Notes: generated by a model not told the origin, from the sequence alone. DNA of 64,000 nt from Qipengyuania sediminis (GCF_004358425.1 NZ_CP037948.1:1674001-1738000), one strand, 5' to 3'. Shown: positions 26,855-36,206, numbered from the stretch's first letter. Numbers and translations: made by a program.

Positions 26855-27577
26855 TCAATACATATGCTGCCCGCCATTGATGCTCATTGTCGAGCCGGTG
26901 ACGAAAGCGGCCTTGTCGCTGCACAGGAAGCTCACGCCGCGCGCGATTTCCTCCGCCTGGCCCAGCCGGCCGACGGGGATCTTGGCGACGATCTTCTCCA
27001 GCACCGGCGGCGGGACTGCGGCGACCATGTCGGTGTCGATATAGCCCGGCGCGATCGCGTTGACGGTGATGCCGAAGCGCGCGCCTTCCTGCGCCAGCGC
27101 CTTGGTGAAGCCGTGGATGCCGCTCTTGGCCGCGGCGTAGTTCACCTGCCCGTATTGCCCCGCCTGCCCGTTAATGCTGCCGATATTGACCACCCGGCCC
27201 CAGCCGCGATCCTTCATGCCCGAAAAGGTCGCCTTGGCCATGTTGAAGCAGCCGCCGAGATTGATCCGCATCACCTCGTGCCAGTCGTCATAGCTCATCT
27301 TGAGCAAAGTGCCGTCGCGGGTGATCCCGGCGTTGTTCACCACCACGTCGACCGGGCCGACCTCCGCTGCCACCCGCTCGCATCCGGCGAGGCAGGCAGC
27401 ATGATCGCCGACGTCCCATTTGTAGGCAGCGATGCCGGTCTCGTCGCTGAAAGCACGCGCCTTTTCTTCGTTGCCGGCGTAATTGGCGACGACAGTGAAG
27501 CCGTCCTCGCGCAAAGCCTCGCAAATGGCGCGGCCGATGCCGCGTGTCCCGCCCGTGACGATGGCCACTCTGCCCAT
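26855..27577 (-). CDS. phbB: Acetoacetyl-CoA reductase
   Basis: A 240-residue classical SDR that reduces acetoacetyl-CoA to 3-hydroxybutyryl-CoA for polyhydroxybutyrate. The N-terminal TGGTRGIGRAI cofactor motif, NNAGITRD, the catalytic GSINGQAGQYGQVNYAAAKSG (Ser, Tyr, Lys) and the C-terminal SINGGQHMY fit PhbB closely. No PHB synthase gene is in the window. A thiolase that could supply acetoacetyl-CoA lies 10 kb away at 37.5 kb. Confidence 0.93.
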   Translation of the reverse strand: MGRVAIVTGGTRGIGRAICEALREDGFTVVANYAGNEEKARAFSDETGIAAYKWDVGDHAACLAGCERVAAEVGPVDVVVNNAGITRDGTLLKMSYDDWHEVMRINLGGCFNMAKATFSGMKDRGWGRVVNIGSINGQAGQYGQVNYAAAKSGIHGFTKALAQEGARFGITVNAIAPGYIDTDMVAAVPPPVLEKIVAKIPVGRLGQAEEIARGVSFLCSDKAAFVTGSTMSINGGQHMY

Positions 27578-27817
27578 AAGTCCGCTCTCCCAAGCTTGCC
27601 GTAGCGTTTCTCGCTATCGACCCCTCGGCCTAGGGCCGAGTGACGCGCAGGGTAAAGGGAGAATCGGCGCAGAAGCGCCCATCGCGAACCCCTATGCCGT
27701 TCCGCCCGGTTCCTATGAGGTGCTCGGAACTGGGACGACGGCAACGGGCACACGGCGTGCGCGAAGGGACGGTAGATCTACGAAGTCAAAGAGCAAGCCG
27801 ACGAATCGACAAGCTCA

Positions 27818-27846
27818 ATACTGGGCCAAACTGGCATTGATGTCAA
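27818..27846 (-). promoter_or_regulatory. Candidate sigma-70 promoter for phbB
   Basis: On the minus strand, TTGACA (27846-27841) and CAGTAT (27823-27818) are 17 bp apart, the best consensus match seen in the window. The leader to phbB would be about 235 nt and include the 27624-27640 hairpin. Confidence 0.4.
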
Positions 27847-27888
27847 GGAAAAAGAACCAAATAGGATTCCTGTCCGCGGCATCCTATT
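27845..27888 (-). terminator. Intrinsic terminator of the outer-membrane-like gene
   Basis: On the minus strand, AATAGGAT and ATCCTATT form a perfect 8-bp stem (27888-27881/27867-27860) followed by a T-rich run TTGGTTCTTTTTCC. It begins 5 nt after the stop of the gene ending at 27893. Confidence 0.65.
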
Positions 27889-27892
27889 GCGG

Positions 27893-28669
27893 TCAGAACC
27901 GGAGCTGGGTTCCGACATAAACCGCCTGATCGTCGGCGACACCGTCAGTCAGCGGGGCGATCCGGTTGCGATCCTGCGAAACGCGCACGCCGGCGGTTAC
28001 GTCGAGGTTCTTCAAGACCCGATATGCGCCGCCCAGCTGCACCGATTGCTCGCCCGCGCCGTCGAGCGTGCGCGGGGCGCGGCCGAGATCGTTCGCATCC
28101 TCGAAGGCGATGCGCGGCTGGAAGCGCGAGGGCTTGCCCGGCTTGCCCGCATCGATCCGGAAGGCCGCGATATCGGGAAGCCCGGCGTCGCGAATGCCGC
28201 CCGGCATCGCCAGCGCGCGCGGCAGTGGCGCTGCGGCGAAGCTGGTGAAACCGCGCGCCGTGCCCAGATTATAGCGCGTGGGCGCGATCGCCAGCGGCAG
28301 ATCGAGTGCGGCGGCGCGCGTGCCCAAGGACCCTTCGGCAAGCGTGCGGCGCACGGTGATGGCGCGCGCGGTGGCATGATCGACGCGCACCGCCATGGTC
28401 ACCACCCGGTCCCCCCGCGGCGGGCGCGCGGCGGGAGTGAAGCGAAGCGATTGGAGACCAAGGGTAGCTGCGACCCGGCGCGCGAGCGCGGGATCGACAT
28501 TGGCGGGGGTGAACACGATATGTCCTGGCGCAAGGCCGTCTTGAACGGCAGGGGCAAGGCTGCCGACCGCCGCGGCGCCGGCCACCGGCGCCAGCGCGAC
28601 CAATCCGGCAGCCGCCAGCAGTGCGGGAACCACCCGCAAACCGCCAACCTTGCCAATGTCGCGACGCAT
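27893..28669 (-). CDS. Putative outer-membrane protein, function unknown
   Basis: A 258-residue protein. A signal peptide lies at about 1-33 (hydrophobic AALLAAAGLVALAPVAGAAA). The C-terminal region has alternating strand-like segments (VQLGGAYRVL, LDVTAGVRVS, AVYVGTQLRF) and ends in Phe, the usual beta-barrel signature. The middle shows no family I recognise. ATG 28669 is chosen because it exposes the signal peptide; the frame continues upstream without meaning. A clear terminator follows. Confidence 0.6.
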   Translation of the reverse strand: MRRDIGKVGGLRVVPALLAAAGLVALAPVAGAAAVGSLAPAVQDGLAPGHIVFTPANVDPALARRVAATLGLQSLRFTPAARPPRGDRVVTMAVRVDHATARAITVRRTLAEGSLGTRAAALDLPLAIAPTRYNLGTARGFTSFAAAPLPRALAMPGGIRDAGLPDIAAFRIDAGKPGKPSRFQPRIAFEDANDLGRAPRTLDGAGEQSVQLGGAYRVLKNLDVTAGVRVSQDRNRIAPLTDGVADDQAVYVGTQLRF

Positions 28670-28972
28670 TGCAGCCAAACCCCGTTTGCCTCGCCCCGAA
28701 CTATAGACCCCGATCAGAGTGAACGGTTCCTGATCCTGCCCCGGGCGCGCGTTCCTTTGCAAGGAGATAGGCAGCCTTGCCGAGTCTCCAAACGAGATTC
28801 CACGGCCCGGCGCGCATTGGCGGCCAAGTGTGGCGCTTGTGCACCGTTCCCGCCGCGATCCCATCGATTCGCGCCGCGCGGTTCACGGGCCGTTCAATGC
28901 CTTTCGGGCCTTCCGCTTGTAGAGACGGCGCGCCCGGCTATAGAGCGTGTCAGCCGAGAAACGAGGATACCC
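28670..28972. other. Divergent intergenic region
   Basis: Lies between two divergently transcribed genes. It carries a TATAGT box for the minus-strand gene (at 28705-28700) and a promoter candidate for the plus-strand gene (28917-28944). I see no small gene or structured RNA in it. Confidence 0.5.
28917..28944 (+). promoter_or_regulatory. Candidate sigma-70 promoter for the DUF3576 gene
   Basis: TTGTAG (28917-28922) and TATAGA (28939-28944) are 16 bp apart, 29 bp upstream of the start codon. Confidence 0.35.
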
Positions 28973-29425
28973 ATGCACCGTTCCGCCCCCTTCGCTCACC
29001 GCTCGCGCGCCGCTCTCGCCGTGGCGGCGATCGCTGCGCTGGCCGCCTGTTCGGGGGGGCGCGAGCGGCCGCGTGCCGATCTCGCCGCGGCGCAAGTCAA
29101 TACCATCGGCGTCAACGCCTATCTGTGGCGCGCCGCGCTCGATACGGTCAGCTTCGCTCCCCTGTTGCAGTCCGACAGCACGGGCGGCGTGATCGTGACT
29201 GACTGGTATGCCAACCCGCGCAACCCAGGCGAACGCGTGAAGCTTACGGTCACCATCCTTGATACCGATCTGCGCGCCGATGCCCTGCGCGTCGCGGCGA
29301 GCCGCCAGGTGGCGCAAGGCTCCGCCTGGCTCGATGCGCCGGTCCAGGCGGCGACCGTGCAGAAGCTCGAGGATATCATCCTTACCAAAGCCCGCGAACT
29401 GCGCCGCCAGGCGGTTGCGGGATAG
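28973..29425 (+). CDS. DUF3576 lipoprotein
   Basis: A 150-residue protein. The signal peptide ends in a lipobox LAAC (acylated Cys near residue 25). The mature domain, VNTIGVNAYLWRAALDTVSFAPL then GGVIVTDWYANP and ERVKLTVTILD, matches DUF3576, common in alphaproteobacteria and usually located directly before leuS, as here. Envelope location is likely; function unknown. Confidence 0.88.
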   Translation: MHRSAPFAHRSRAALAVAAIAALAACSGGRERPRADLAAAQVNTIGVNAYLWRAALDTVSFAPLLQSDSTGGVIVTDWYANPRNPGERVKLTVTILDTDLRADALRVAASRQVAQGSAWLDAPVQAATVQKLEDIILTKARELRRQAVAG

Positions 29426-29451
29426 CGGTATTACCCTTTAGCCACCCATTC

Positions 29452-29540
29452 CCGTTCGCCCTGAGCTTGTCGAAGGGCCGCTCTTCCGCTTTTAGTGCAG
29501 CGTATGAGGAACGGTGCTTCGACAAGCTCAGCACGAACGG
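29452..29540. repeat. REP-like inverted repeat overlapping the leuS start
   Basis: A 24-nt left arm (29452-29475, CCGTTCGCCCTGAGCTTGTC...) and right arm (29517-29540, CTTCGACAAGCTCAGCACGA...) match at 22 of 24 positions around a 41-nt loop. This TTCGACAAGCTCAGC palindrome is a familiar dispersed repeat of sphingomonads and other proteobacteria. The leuS start codon lies in the loop and the right arm is translated. Confidence 0.8.
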
Positions 29541-32062
29541 ATGTTCGATCGGGTTCGGTTAATCGCTTCGATCCCGCATCCGCCGATCTGCGCTGGCAGG
29601 CCGCCTGGGAGCAAGCGCGCGTGTTCGAGGCGGACAGCGGCAGCGCCAGGCCCAAGAGCTATGTACTCGAGATGTTCCCCTATCCCAGCGGGCGCATCCA
29701 TATCGGGCATGTCCGCAATTACACCATGGGCGACGTCCTCGCGCGCTACAAGCGGATGAGGGGGCACGAGGTGCTGCACCCCATGGGGTGGGACGCCTTC
29801 GGCATGCCGGCCGAAAACGCGGCGATGGAAAAGGGCGTCCACCCGGGCGGCTGGACCCGGGCCAATATCGCGACGATGAAGGCGCAGCTGAAACGCCTCG
29901 GCTTCGCGCTCGACTGGAGCCGCGAGCTCGCGACCTGCGATCCCGAATATTACGGGCACGAGCAGGCGCTGTTCCTGCGGCTCTACGAGGCGGGGCTCGT
30001 CATCCGCAAGGAGAGCGAGGTCAATTGGGACCCGGTCGATCGGACCGTGCTTGCCAACGAGCAGGTGATCGACGGCAGGGGTTGGCGCTCGGGAGCGCCG
30101 GTCGAGCGGCGCAAGCTCAGCCAGTGGTTCCTCAAGATCACCGATTTCGCCGAAGAGCTGCTGGAAGGGCTCGGCAGCCTCGACGCCTGGCCGGACAAGG
30201 TGCGGCTGATGCAGGAGAACTGGATCGGCAAGTCGCAGGGGCTCGAATTCGCTTTCGACCTGTCGAACGGGGCGCGCCTGCCGGTTTATACCACCCGCCC
30301 GGATACCATCTTCGGCGCGAGCTTCGTGGCGATCGCGGCGGATCATCCGATCGCGCAGGGGTTGGGCACTGACGCAGCGCGCGATTTCATCGCCGAATGC
30401 AAGCGCGGCGGAACGACGGCGGCCGAGCTGGAGACGGCGGAAAAGCTCGGCTTCGACACTAGCCTCACAGCGCGTCATCCCTTCACCGGGGCGGCGCTCC
30501 CCGTTTTCATCGCCAATTTCGTGCTGATGGATTACGGCACTGGCGCGATCATGGGCGTGCCGGGGCACGACCAGCGCGACTTCGAGTTCGCGACCAAATA
30601 CGGCCTGCCGATCCCGCGCGTCATCGCGCCCAGCGCGGCGGAGGCGGACGCGCCGCTGACAGAGGCGGACAGCGGCGATGGCGTGCTGGTCAATTCCGGC
30701 TTCCTCGACGGGATGAGCGTCGCCGAGGCGAAACGCGCGGTGATCGAGAGGCTCGAGGCCGAGGGGCGCGGGGCTGGCAAGACAGTCTGGCGGCTGCGCG
30801 ACTGGGGCGTCAGCCGCCAGCGCTATTGGGGGACGCCCATTCCCATCCTCCATTGCGACGCCTGCGGCATCGTCCCCGTCCCGGAAGACCAGCTTCCGGT
30901 GGTGCTGCCCGAGGATGTGGACTTCAAGACCCCCGGCAATCCGCTCGACCGCCATCCTACCTGGAAGCACGCCACCTGCCCCGGCTGCGGCCGCGCGGCC
31001 CGGCGCGAGACCGACACGCTCGACACCTTCGTCGACAGCTCGTGGTATTTCCTGCGCTTCGCCAGCCAGCCCGCTGACCGGCCCTTCGATCCCGAAGAAA
31101 TCGCCAAATGGCTGCCGGTCGAGCAGTATATCGGCGGGGTCGAGCACGCGATCCTCCACCTCCTCTACGCCCGCTTCTGGACCCGCGCCCTGGCGCGGAT
31201 CGGCATGGTCGAGGTGCACGAGCCCTTCGCCAGCCTGTTCACGCAGGGCATGGTGACACACGAGACCTATGCCCGCGAAGAGGACGGCCGCACGCTCTAT
31301 TTCTCGCCCGAGGAGATCCAGCGCGAAAGCGAGCGCGCGGTGCTGATCGCGGATGGCGGCCCGGTCGACATTGGCCGCGTGGTCAAGATGTCGAAGTCGA
31401 AGAAGAACGTCGTCGACCCCGACACCATCGTCGCCCGCTATGGCGCGGATGCGGTGCGCTGGTTCATGCTCTCGGACAGCCCGCCGGAACGCGATCTGCC
31501 GTGGTCGGAAGCCGGTATCGAGGGCTGCTGGCGCTTCGTCCAGCGGTTGTGGCGGTTGTTCTCGCAGCACGATCATTCCGCTATCGGCAGCGACCGGGCG
31601 CTTGCCCGCCGCACCCATCAGACGGTGGCGGCGGTCGCCGAGGACATCGAGGCGCTCGCATTCAACAAGGCGGTCGCGCGCATCTACGAGCTGACCAGCG
31701 TGGTCGAGAAAGCCCCGCCGGGCGCGTCGCGCAGCGAAGCGATCGAGGCGCTGGTGCTGCTCACCGCGCCGATGATGCCGCATCTCGCCGAAGAGGCCTG
31801 GGCACTCATCGGGCACGAGGGACTGGTCGCCGAAGCCGCCTGGCCCGCGACCGATCCCGCGCTGCTGGTCGATGATGAAGTAACCATCGCGCTCCAGCAC
31901 ATGGGCAAGCTGCGCGACACCATCAGCGCGCCCAGGGGTGCGTCGAAGGACGATCTCGAAGCGCTGGCGCTGGCGAACGAAAAGCTGCAACGCTCGATCG
32001 CGGGGGCGGCGGTGAAAAAGGTGATCGTAGTGCCCGACCGGCTGGTGAATGTGGTCGCATGA
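29504..32062 (+). CDS. leuS: Leucyl-tRNA synthetase
   Basis: An 852-residue class I synthetase charging tRNA-Leu. HIGH is at residues 66-69 and KMSKS at 628-632. The CP1 editing domain lies at about 220-420, with a zinc-type insert (CDACG, CPGCG). The start is unclear: no ATG/GTG/TTG lies between the REP arm and the conserved [11 protein letters not shown], so translation must begin in or before the REP, at ATG 29504 or GTG 29495. This adds a leader containing ASTSSART from the REP. No ribosome-binding site is obvious. Overlaps lptE by 4 bp. Confidence 0.95.
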   Translation: MRNGASTSSARTDVRSGSVNRFDPASADLRWQAAWEQARVFEADSGSARPKSYVLEMFPYPSGRIHIGHVRNYTMGDVLARYKRMRGHEVLHPMGWDAFGMPAENAAMEKGVHPGGWTRANIATMKAQLKRLGFALDWSRELATCDPEYYGHEQALFLRLYEAGLVIRKESEVNWDPVDRTVLANEQVIDGRGWRSGAPVERRKLSQWFLKITDFAEELLEGLGSLDAWPDKVRLMQENWIGKSQGLEFAFDLSNGARLPVYTTRPDTIFGASFVAIAADHPIAQGLGTDAARDFIAECKRGGTTAAELETAEKLGFDTSLTARHPFTGAALPVFIANFVLMDYGTGAIMGVPGHDQRDFEFATKYGLPIPRVIAPSAAEADAPLTEADSGDGVLVNSGFLDGMSVAEAKRAVIERLEAEGRGAGKTVWRLRDWGVSRQRYWGTPIPILHCDACGIVPVPEDQLPVVLPEDVDFKTPGNPLDRHPTWKHATCPGCGRAARRETDTLDTFVDSSWYFLRFASQPADRPFDPEEIAKWLPVEQYIGGVEHAILHLLYARFWTRALARIGMVEVHEPFASLFTQGMVTHETYAREEDGRTLYFSPEEIQRESERAVLIADGGPVDIGRVVKMSKSKKNVVDPDTIVARYGADAVRWFMLSDSPPERDLPWSEAGIEGCWRFVQRLWRLFSQHDHSAIGSDRALARRTHQTVAAVAEDIEALAFNKAVARIYELTSVVEKAPPGASRSEAIEALVLLTAPMMPHLAEEAWALIGHEGLVAEAAWPATDPALLVDDEVTIALQHMGKLRDTISAPRGASKDDLEALALANEKLQRSIAGAAVKKVIVVPDRLVNVVA

Positions 32063-32547
32063 AGGCGGCGCTTGCTCTCCTCGCGCCTCTCGCACTCACG
32101 GCCTGCGGCCTTTCCCCGATGTATGCGGGGGGCGGCAGCGGGGCGGTCGCGGCGGGTCTCGCTGAAGTCGCCATCCCCGCGATCGAAGGGCGGAGCGGCT
32201 GGCTGGTGCGCAACGCGCTCACCGAGCGGTTCCGCGCCGCCGGTGCAAGCGCCCCGCGCTACCGGCTCGACGTGCGGCTGGACGAGCGGCTCGAAGGCTT
32301 GGGCGTGCTCTCGGACGATACGACCGCGCGCGAACGGCTGACGCTGCGCGCCCGCTACCAGCTCGTCGATACCGCGGACGGCAGCATCGTGCTCGATGCG
32401 ACCGACGGCACCGACGCCGGGATCGATGTGGTCAGCAGCGAATACGCCGTGATCGCCGCCGAACGCAGCGCGGAGGAACGGCTCGCCAAGGATCTCGCTG
32501 ACCGCATCACCGCGCGCGTGGCGCTGGCCTTGCGCCGCCTGCGGTGA
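32059..32547 (+). CDS. lptE: LPS-assembly lipoprotein LptE
   Basis: A 162-residue outer-membrane lipoprotein that plugs the LptD barrel. The signal peptide ends in lipobox LTAC (Cys 16), then GLSPMYAGG. Long beta-strand regions follow, with [16 protein letters not shown] and ARYQLVD typical of the LptE/RlpB fold. The usual order leuS-lptE-holA supports the call. ATG overlaps the leuS stop; its own stop overlaps the GTG of holA. Confidence 0.88.
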   Translation: MKAALALLAPLALTACGLSPMYAGGGSGAVAAGLAEVAIPAIEGRSGWLVRNALTERFRAAGASAPRYRLDVRLDERLEGLGVLSDDTTARERLTLRARYQLVDTADGSIVLDATDGTDAGIDVVSSEYAVIAAERSAEERLAKDLADRITARVALALRRLR

Positions 32548-33572
32548 AGGTCACCAACAGCGATTTCGCCGCCAAGGCGCGGGTCCTCGCGCGCGACTGC
32601 GGCATCGTGTTCTTCTGTGGCCCCGACGAAGCGGGCGCGGGCGTGGCGGCGAACGATCTCGTGGCGCTGCTCCCCGATCCGGGCGAGCGTGTCGAGTTGA
32701 CCGGCGCGGACCTGCGCGCCGATCCTGCGCGTCTGGGGGACGAGGCGCGCTCCACCTCGCTGTTCGGTGACGCCCGCCATATCTGGGTCCGCGTGACGGG
32801 GGAGGAGGCGCTGCCCGCGCTCGAGACGCTGATCGCCACCAAGGAGGCGGGCGCTGGCGCCGCCTGCCCTGTCATCGTGATGGCTACCAATGCCACCGAC
32901 AAGTCGCGCACCGCAAAGCTGCTGGAGAAGCGCAAGGATGCAGCGGTCGCCATGTTCTACGCGCCCGACCTTCCCGCAGTGACGCAGGCGGTACGGATGC
33001 TGGGCGATGCCGCGGGCGTCCAGCTGGACGCTGCGCTTGCCGAACGGATCGCGCGCGCCGCGCGGCTCGATGTGCGGCTGGCGAAATCGGAAGTCGAAAA
33101 GCTCGCGCTGTTCCTCGATGCGGGCCCCCAGGCACCGCGCCGCGCGGATGCGGCGGCGCTCGACGCGATTGGCGCGCCGAGCGAGGACGACAGCTTCGCC
33201 CCGCTGGTCGATGCGATACTGGGCGGCGACACCAAAGCGCTCGGACCGGAGCTCGCCAGGATGCGCGAGCAGGCGATGAATCCCGTCGGCACTCTGCTCG
33301 CCTTCGAACGCCGCGCGGCGCTGCTCGCCCGGATCGCGGCGCGGGGCAGCGGTCGCGCGCCCGACAGCGGCGAACTCATCCGCCTTGGCGTCTATCGCCG
33401 CGATCAGCAGGCTGTGCTGCAACAAGCGGCGATATGGCGCGGAGCCCGGCTTGCGCGGCTGTCGGGCCGCCTGGTCGATCTCCACCGCAGGCTTTTCGCG
33501 GACAATCAGAGCGCCGAAGTGCTGCTGAGCCAGGGCCTCACCGAGATCGCGCGGCAGGCGGCGCGGCGCTAG
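32544..33572 (+). CDS. holA: DNA polymerase III delta subunit
   Basis: A 342-residue clamp-loader subunit that opens the sliding clamp. The AAA-like N-terminal region starts VTNSDFAAKARVLARDCGIVFFCGPDEAG, and VIVMATNATDKSRTAKLLEKRKDA is the typical central segment. The C-terminal helical collar contains NPVGTLLAFERRAALLARI. GTG 32544 overlaps the lptE stop. The 3' end overlaps convergent lptA by 4 bp. Confidence 0.9.
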   Translation: MKVTNSDFAAKARVLARDCGIVFFCGPDEAGAGVAANDLVALLPDPGERVELTGADLRADPARLGDEARSTSLFGDARHIWVRVTGEEALPALETLIATKEAGAGAACPVIVMATNATDKSRTAKLLEKRKDAAVAMFYAPDLPAVTQAVRMLGDAAGVQLDAALAERIARAARLDVRLAKSEVEKLALFLDAGPQAPRRADAAALDAIGAPSEDDSFAPLVDAILGGDTKALGPELARMREQAMNPVGTLLAFERRAALLARIAARGSGRAPDSGELIRLGVYRRDQQAVLQQAAIWRGARLARLSGRLVDLHRRLFADNQSAEVLLSQGLTEIARQAARR

Positions 33573-34120
33573 TTCTGGGGGACCGAGAAGGACCCCGTTA
33601 CCCGCCCGCTGCCGCCCGCGCTGCCTTCGCCCGTGACCGAGGAGGAGCCCCCGGCCCGGCCGTCCATGCTTGCAACGCCGCTCCTGAGGTCAATCACCAG
33701 CCGCCCGCCGTTCAGCGTATCGCTGCCGCGGTTGAGGCGTACGTCGCCCGCCACGGTGATGATCCGGCGGTTGAAGTCGTACACCGCCACATTGCCGCGC
33801 GCGCGCTCGTTCCCGCGTGCGACCGTGACCCCGCCGGTCGCCATGATGCGGTCGATCCTGAGGCTGCCGGCATCGGTGTAATCGACCAGCGTGCGTGCGG
33901 CGTTGAGCCGCAGCCCCGCCTGGTCGATCGCGACATTGCCTGAGAGAACCACGCGGTTCTGCCGGTCCTGAAGCTCGATCCGGTCCGCGGCGTAGTTCAC
34001 CGGCGCATCCGAATTGTGCCCGGCGATCGCCTGCGCATAGGCCAGCCCGCCCGCTACCAGCAGCGTGCCTGCGAAGCCCGCGGCGAACCCGCGCAGCATG
34101 TGGCGGGGGTACGAATTCAT
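33569..34120 (-). CDS. lptA: LPS transport periplasmic protein LptA
   Basis: A 183-residue periplasmic bridge protein for lipopolysaccharide. A signal sequence lies at about 9-30, then an OstA-like domain with repeated strands: NYAADRIELQDRQNRVVLSG, ATGGVTVARG, and NRRIITVAGDVRLNRGSDTLNGG. The Gly/Ser-rich C-terminus is unstructured. It overlaps lptC by 4 bp. The lptB ATPase gene that often follows lptA is absent; holA faces it instead. Confidence 0.9.
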   Translation of the reverse strand: MNSYPRHMLRGFAAGFAGTLLVAGGLAYAQAIAGHNSDAPVNYAADRIELQDRQNRVVLSGNVAIDQAGLRLNAARTLVDYTDAGSLRIDRIMATGGVTVARGNERARGNVAVYDFNRRIITVAGDVRLNRGSDTLNGGRLVIDLRSGVASMDGRAGGSSSVTGEGSAGGSGRVTGSFSVPQN

Positions 34121-34797
34121 TGCGGCATCCTCATCGAATTCAGCGCGCCCGGAACCATGCGCAACCGTGCATTCCCGACCAGCGAAAGTGTGCGCGCTTC
34201 GAGATCGGCCTCGATCCGATCGGCGCGGAAGGTGCCCGCGGGCACGCTGCCCGACACCCCGCCCGCCCCGGTCACCGTCCGGGCCGGCAGATCGACCGAG
34301 ACCCCGCCAAGCTGCATCGCATAGCCGTCCGCGGCGGTAAAGCGAACCGTCTGGGGCACCGTGACCACATCGCTCCTGGTATCAAATTGCCCGGCGGGGG
34401 CGACCAATTGTGCGGGCCCTTCGGCCAGCAGCAGCCGGGCGGCAAGATCGCGCATCCGCACGATGCCTTCCGCGCTCGACTTCTGCACCGCTTCCCCCGC
34501 GGTGAGCGAGAACGGTCGGCCCTTGTCGTCGACGCCGCGGTAGAGCGCGCTCTCCGCGCGCAGCCGCTCGGTCACGACGTCCGCCTTCTTGCGGTCGAGG
34601 AGGAAGCTGACCTCGCCGCGCGGGGACAGCGGCGTGATCACCATCAGCGCCGCCACCACCCCCACCGCCATCGGCAGCGCGACGGAAAGAAAACGGACCA
34701 GCCGGTCGTGCCCGCCCCCGGGCGCAGCGAAGCGCTGCCGCTGGCTTTGCAGCAGGACCGCTTCCCGGGTCTCTATCCGCTTGCGCCGGAATGCCAT
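34117..34797 (-). CDS. lptC: LPS export system protein LptC
   Basis: A 226-residue bitopic inner-membrane protein. A basic N-terminus precedes TM 37-59 (FLSVALPMAVGVVAALMVI), then a periplasmic LptC domain with SFLLDRKKADVVTERLRAESALYRG. It passes LPS from LptBFG to LptA. ATG 34797 places the TM at normal distance; the longer frame overlaps rnd. It lies between rnd and lptA, the classical order. Confidence 0.9.
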   Translation of the reverse strand: MAFRRKRIETREAVLLQSQRQRFAAPGGGHDRLVRFLSVALPMAVGVVAALMVITPLSPRGEVSFLLDRKKADVVTERLRAESALYRGVDDKGRPFSLTAGEAVQKSSAEGIVRMRDLAARLLLAEGPAQLVAPAGQFDTRSDVVTVPQTVRFTAADGYAMQLGGVSVDLPARTVTGAGGVSGSVPAGTFRADRIEADLEARTLSLVGNARLRMVPGALNSMRMPQ

Positions 34798-34819
34798 GTT
34801 CGCTGCCGCCTGCCCCGCC

Positions 34820-35437
34820 CTACATATGGGCGAAGATGTCCTGTTCGGCCCAGCCCAGCCGGTCGAGCCGGGCGCGGGTGGGAAGGAAGTCGAAGCACGC
34901 CTGTGCCAGCGCGGTGCGCCCCTCGCGTTCGAGCCTGCGGTCGAGCTCCTCGCGCAGGGCGTGGAGATAGCGCACGTCGGAGGCGGCATAATCGCGCTGC
35001 GCCTCGCTGATCGGGTCGCCGCCCCAGTCGGAACTCTGCTGCTGCTTGGATAGCTGTACGCCGAGGAGTTCGTCGACGAGGTTCTTCAGCCCATGCCGGT
35101 CGGTATAGGTGCGCGTAAGGCGGCTGGCGATCTTGGTGCAATAGACCGGCGCGGCGGTGACGCCGAGATAATGCTCGATCGCGGCGAGATCGAAGCGCGC
35201 GAAATGAAACAGCTTCAGCCGGGCGGGGTCCGCCAGCACTGCGGTAAGGTTGGGCGCGACATAAGCGCTGCCGGGGTTGAAGCGGACGAGATGCTCGTCC
35301 CCCCGCCCGTCGCTGATCTGGACGAGGCACAGCCTGTCGCGCGCGGTGACGAGGCCCATGGTCTCGGTATCGACTGCCACCGGCCCATCGGCCAGCACCC
35401 CTTCGGGCAAATCTTCTTCGTGGAAATGCACTGCCAT
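34820..35437 (-). CDS. rnd: Ribonuclease D family 3'-5' exonuclease (short form)
   Basis: A 205-residue DEDD exonuclease. Motif I is AVDTETMGL, motif II is HFARFDLAAIEHYLG, and motif III is DYAASDVRYLHAL (DEDDy Tyr and Asp). It lacks the HRDC domains of E. coli RNase D, so it is the catalytic-core form usual in alphaproteobacteria. Likely substrates are tRNA precursors. First gene of rnd-lptC-lptA. Confidence 0.88.
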   Translation of the reverse strand: MAVHFHEEDLPEGVLADGPVAVDTETMGLVTARDRLCLVQISDGRGDEHLVRFNPGSAYVAPNLTAVLADPARLKLFHFARFDLAAIEHYLGVTAAPVYCTKIASRLTRTYTDRHGLKNLVDELLGVQLSKQQQSSDWGGDPISEAQRDYAASDVRYLHALREELDRRLEREGRTALAQACFDFLPTRARLDRLGWAEQDIFAHM

Positions 35438-35514
35438 GGGGCGGCCTTAGGAGGATTGGGGATAGGGGGGAAGGGGCGGTGGGCGCGGGCGGCGGGGACC
35501 GATAGCAGCGCTTC

Positions 35515-36201
35515 GTGCTGAACATCGGCGATATCCCGGAAAGCTGGCAGGCTCCGCTCGAACCGGTGCTGAACGGGGCGGCAGGTGCAGCTTTGCGTGC
35601 CCTTCTTGAAGGTGCCGCCCGCCGCGGGGAAACGATTTATCCGCCGCAGAACGCTTTGCTGCGCGCGCTCGAGCTCACTCCGCTCGATCAGGTCAAGGCA
35701 GTGATCCTGGGGCAGGACCCCTATCACGGGCCGGGCCAGGCGATGGGGCTCGCCTTCTCGGTCCCTCGAGGGGTGCGCCCTCCGCCGAGCCTGAAGAACA
35801 TTTTCAAGGAGTTGCAGGCCGATCGCGGCATCGCGCCGCCTGCACACGGCGATCTGACCGCCTGGGCGCGGCAAGGCGTGCTGCTTCTCAATACCAGCCT
35901 ATCGGTCGCGGCCGGAGCGGCGGGGAGCCACGCGGGCAAGGGGTGGGAGGCGGTCACGGGGGCGGTTCTGGGCGCTGTCGCCGCGCGCGAAGCGCCGGCA
36001 ATGTTCATCCTGTGGGGCAATCATGCCGATGCCGCTGCGGCGCGCGTTCCGAGCATCGCGGCGGGGCAGCATGGCGTCATCCGCAGCGCCCATCCCAGCC
36101 CGCTCTCGGCGCAGCGCGGCTTCTTCGGCAGCCGGCCTTTCGGTCGCACCGATGCCTTCCTCGAAAAAGCGGGCCGCGGCGCGGTCGACTGGCGTTTGTG
36201 A
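35515..36201 (+). CDS. ung: Uracil-DNA glycosylase (family 1)
   Basis: A 228-residue base-excision repair enzyme. Motif A is ILGQDPYHGPGQAMGL with the catalytic Asp, and motif B is SAHPSPLSAQRGFFGSRPF with the catalytic His. LLNTSLSVAAG is also conserved. GTG 35515 is the start; no in-frame ATG occurs before the conserved region. Divergent from rnd by 77 bp. Confidence 0.95.
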   Translation: MLNIGDIPESWQAPLEPVLNGAAGAALRALLEGAARRGETIYPPQNALLRALELTPLDQVKAVILGQDPYHGPGQAMGLAFSVPRGVRPPPSLKNIFKELQADRGIAPPAHGDLTAWARQGVLLLNTSLSVAAGAAGSHAGKGWEAVTGAVLGAVAAREAPAMFILWGNHADAAAARVPSIAAGQHGVIRSAHPSPLSAQRGFFGSRPFGRTDAFLEKAGRGAVDWRL

Positions 36202-36206
36202 AACGC

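Larger units (their letters stand above)
27578..27892. other. Intergenic region upstream of phbB
   Basis: Contains no convincing gene. From left to right it holds a perfect CTCGGCC-TAG-GGCCGAG hairpin (27624-27640), a lower-GC stretch with a minus-strand promoter candidate (27818-27846), and the terminator of the downstream-facing gene (27845-27888). Confidence 0.6.

Noticed and set aside
27640..27840. Small plus-strand gene upstream of phbB
   Set aside because: The frame has no ribosome-binding site or conserved look, and the region is better explained by the minus-strand promoter and hairpins.
29528..32095. 855-codon open frame antisense to leuS
   Set aside because: It mirrors leuS almost end to end, a common result of high-GC codon bias, and its translation shows no recognisable domain. 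leuS has all synthetase motifs.
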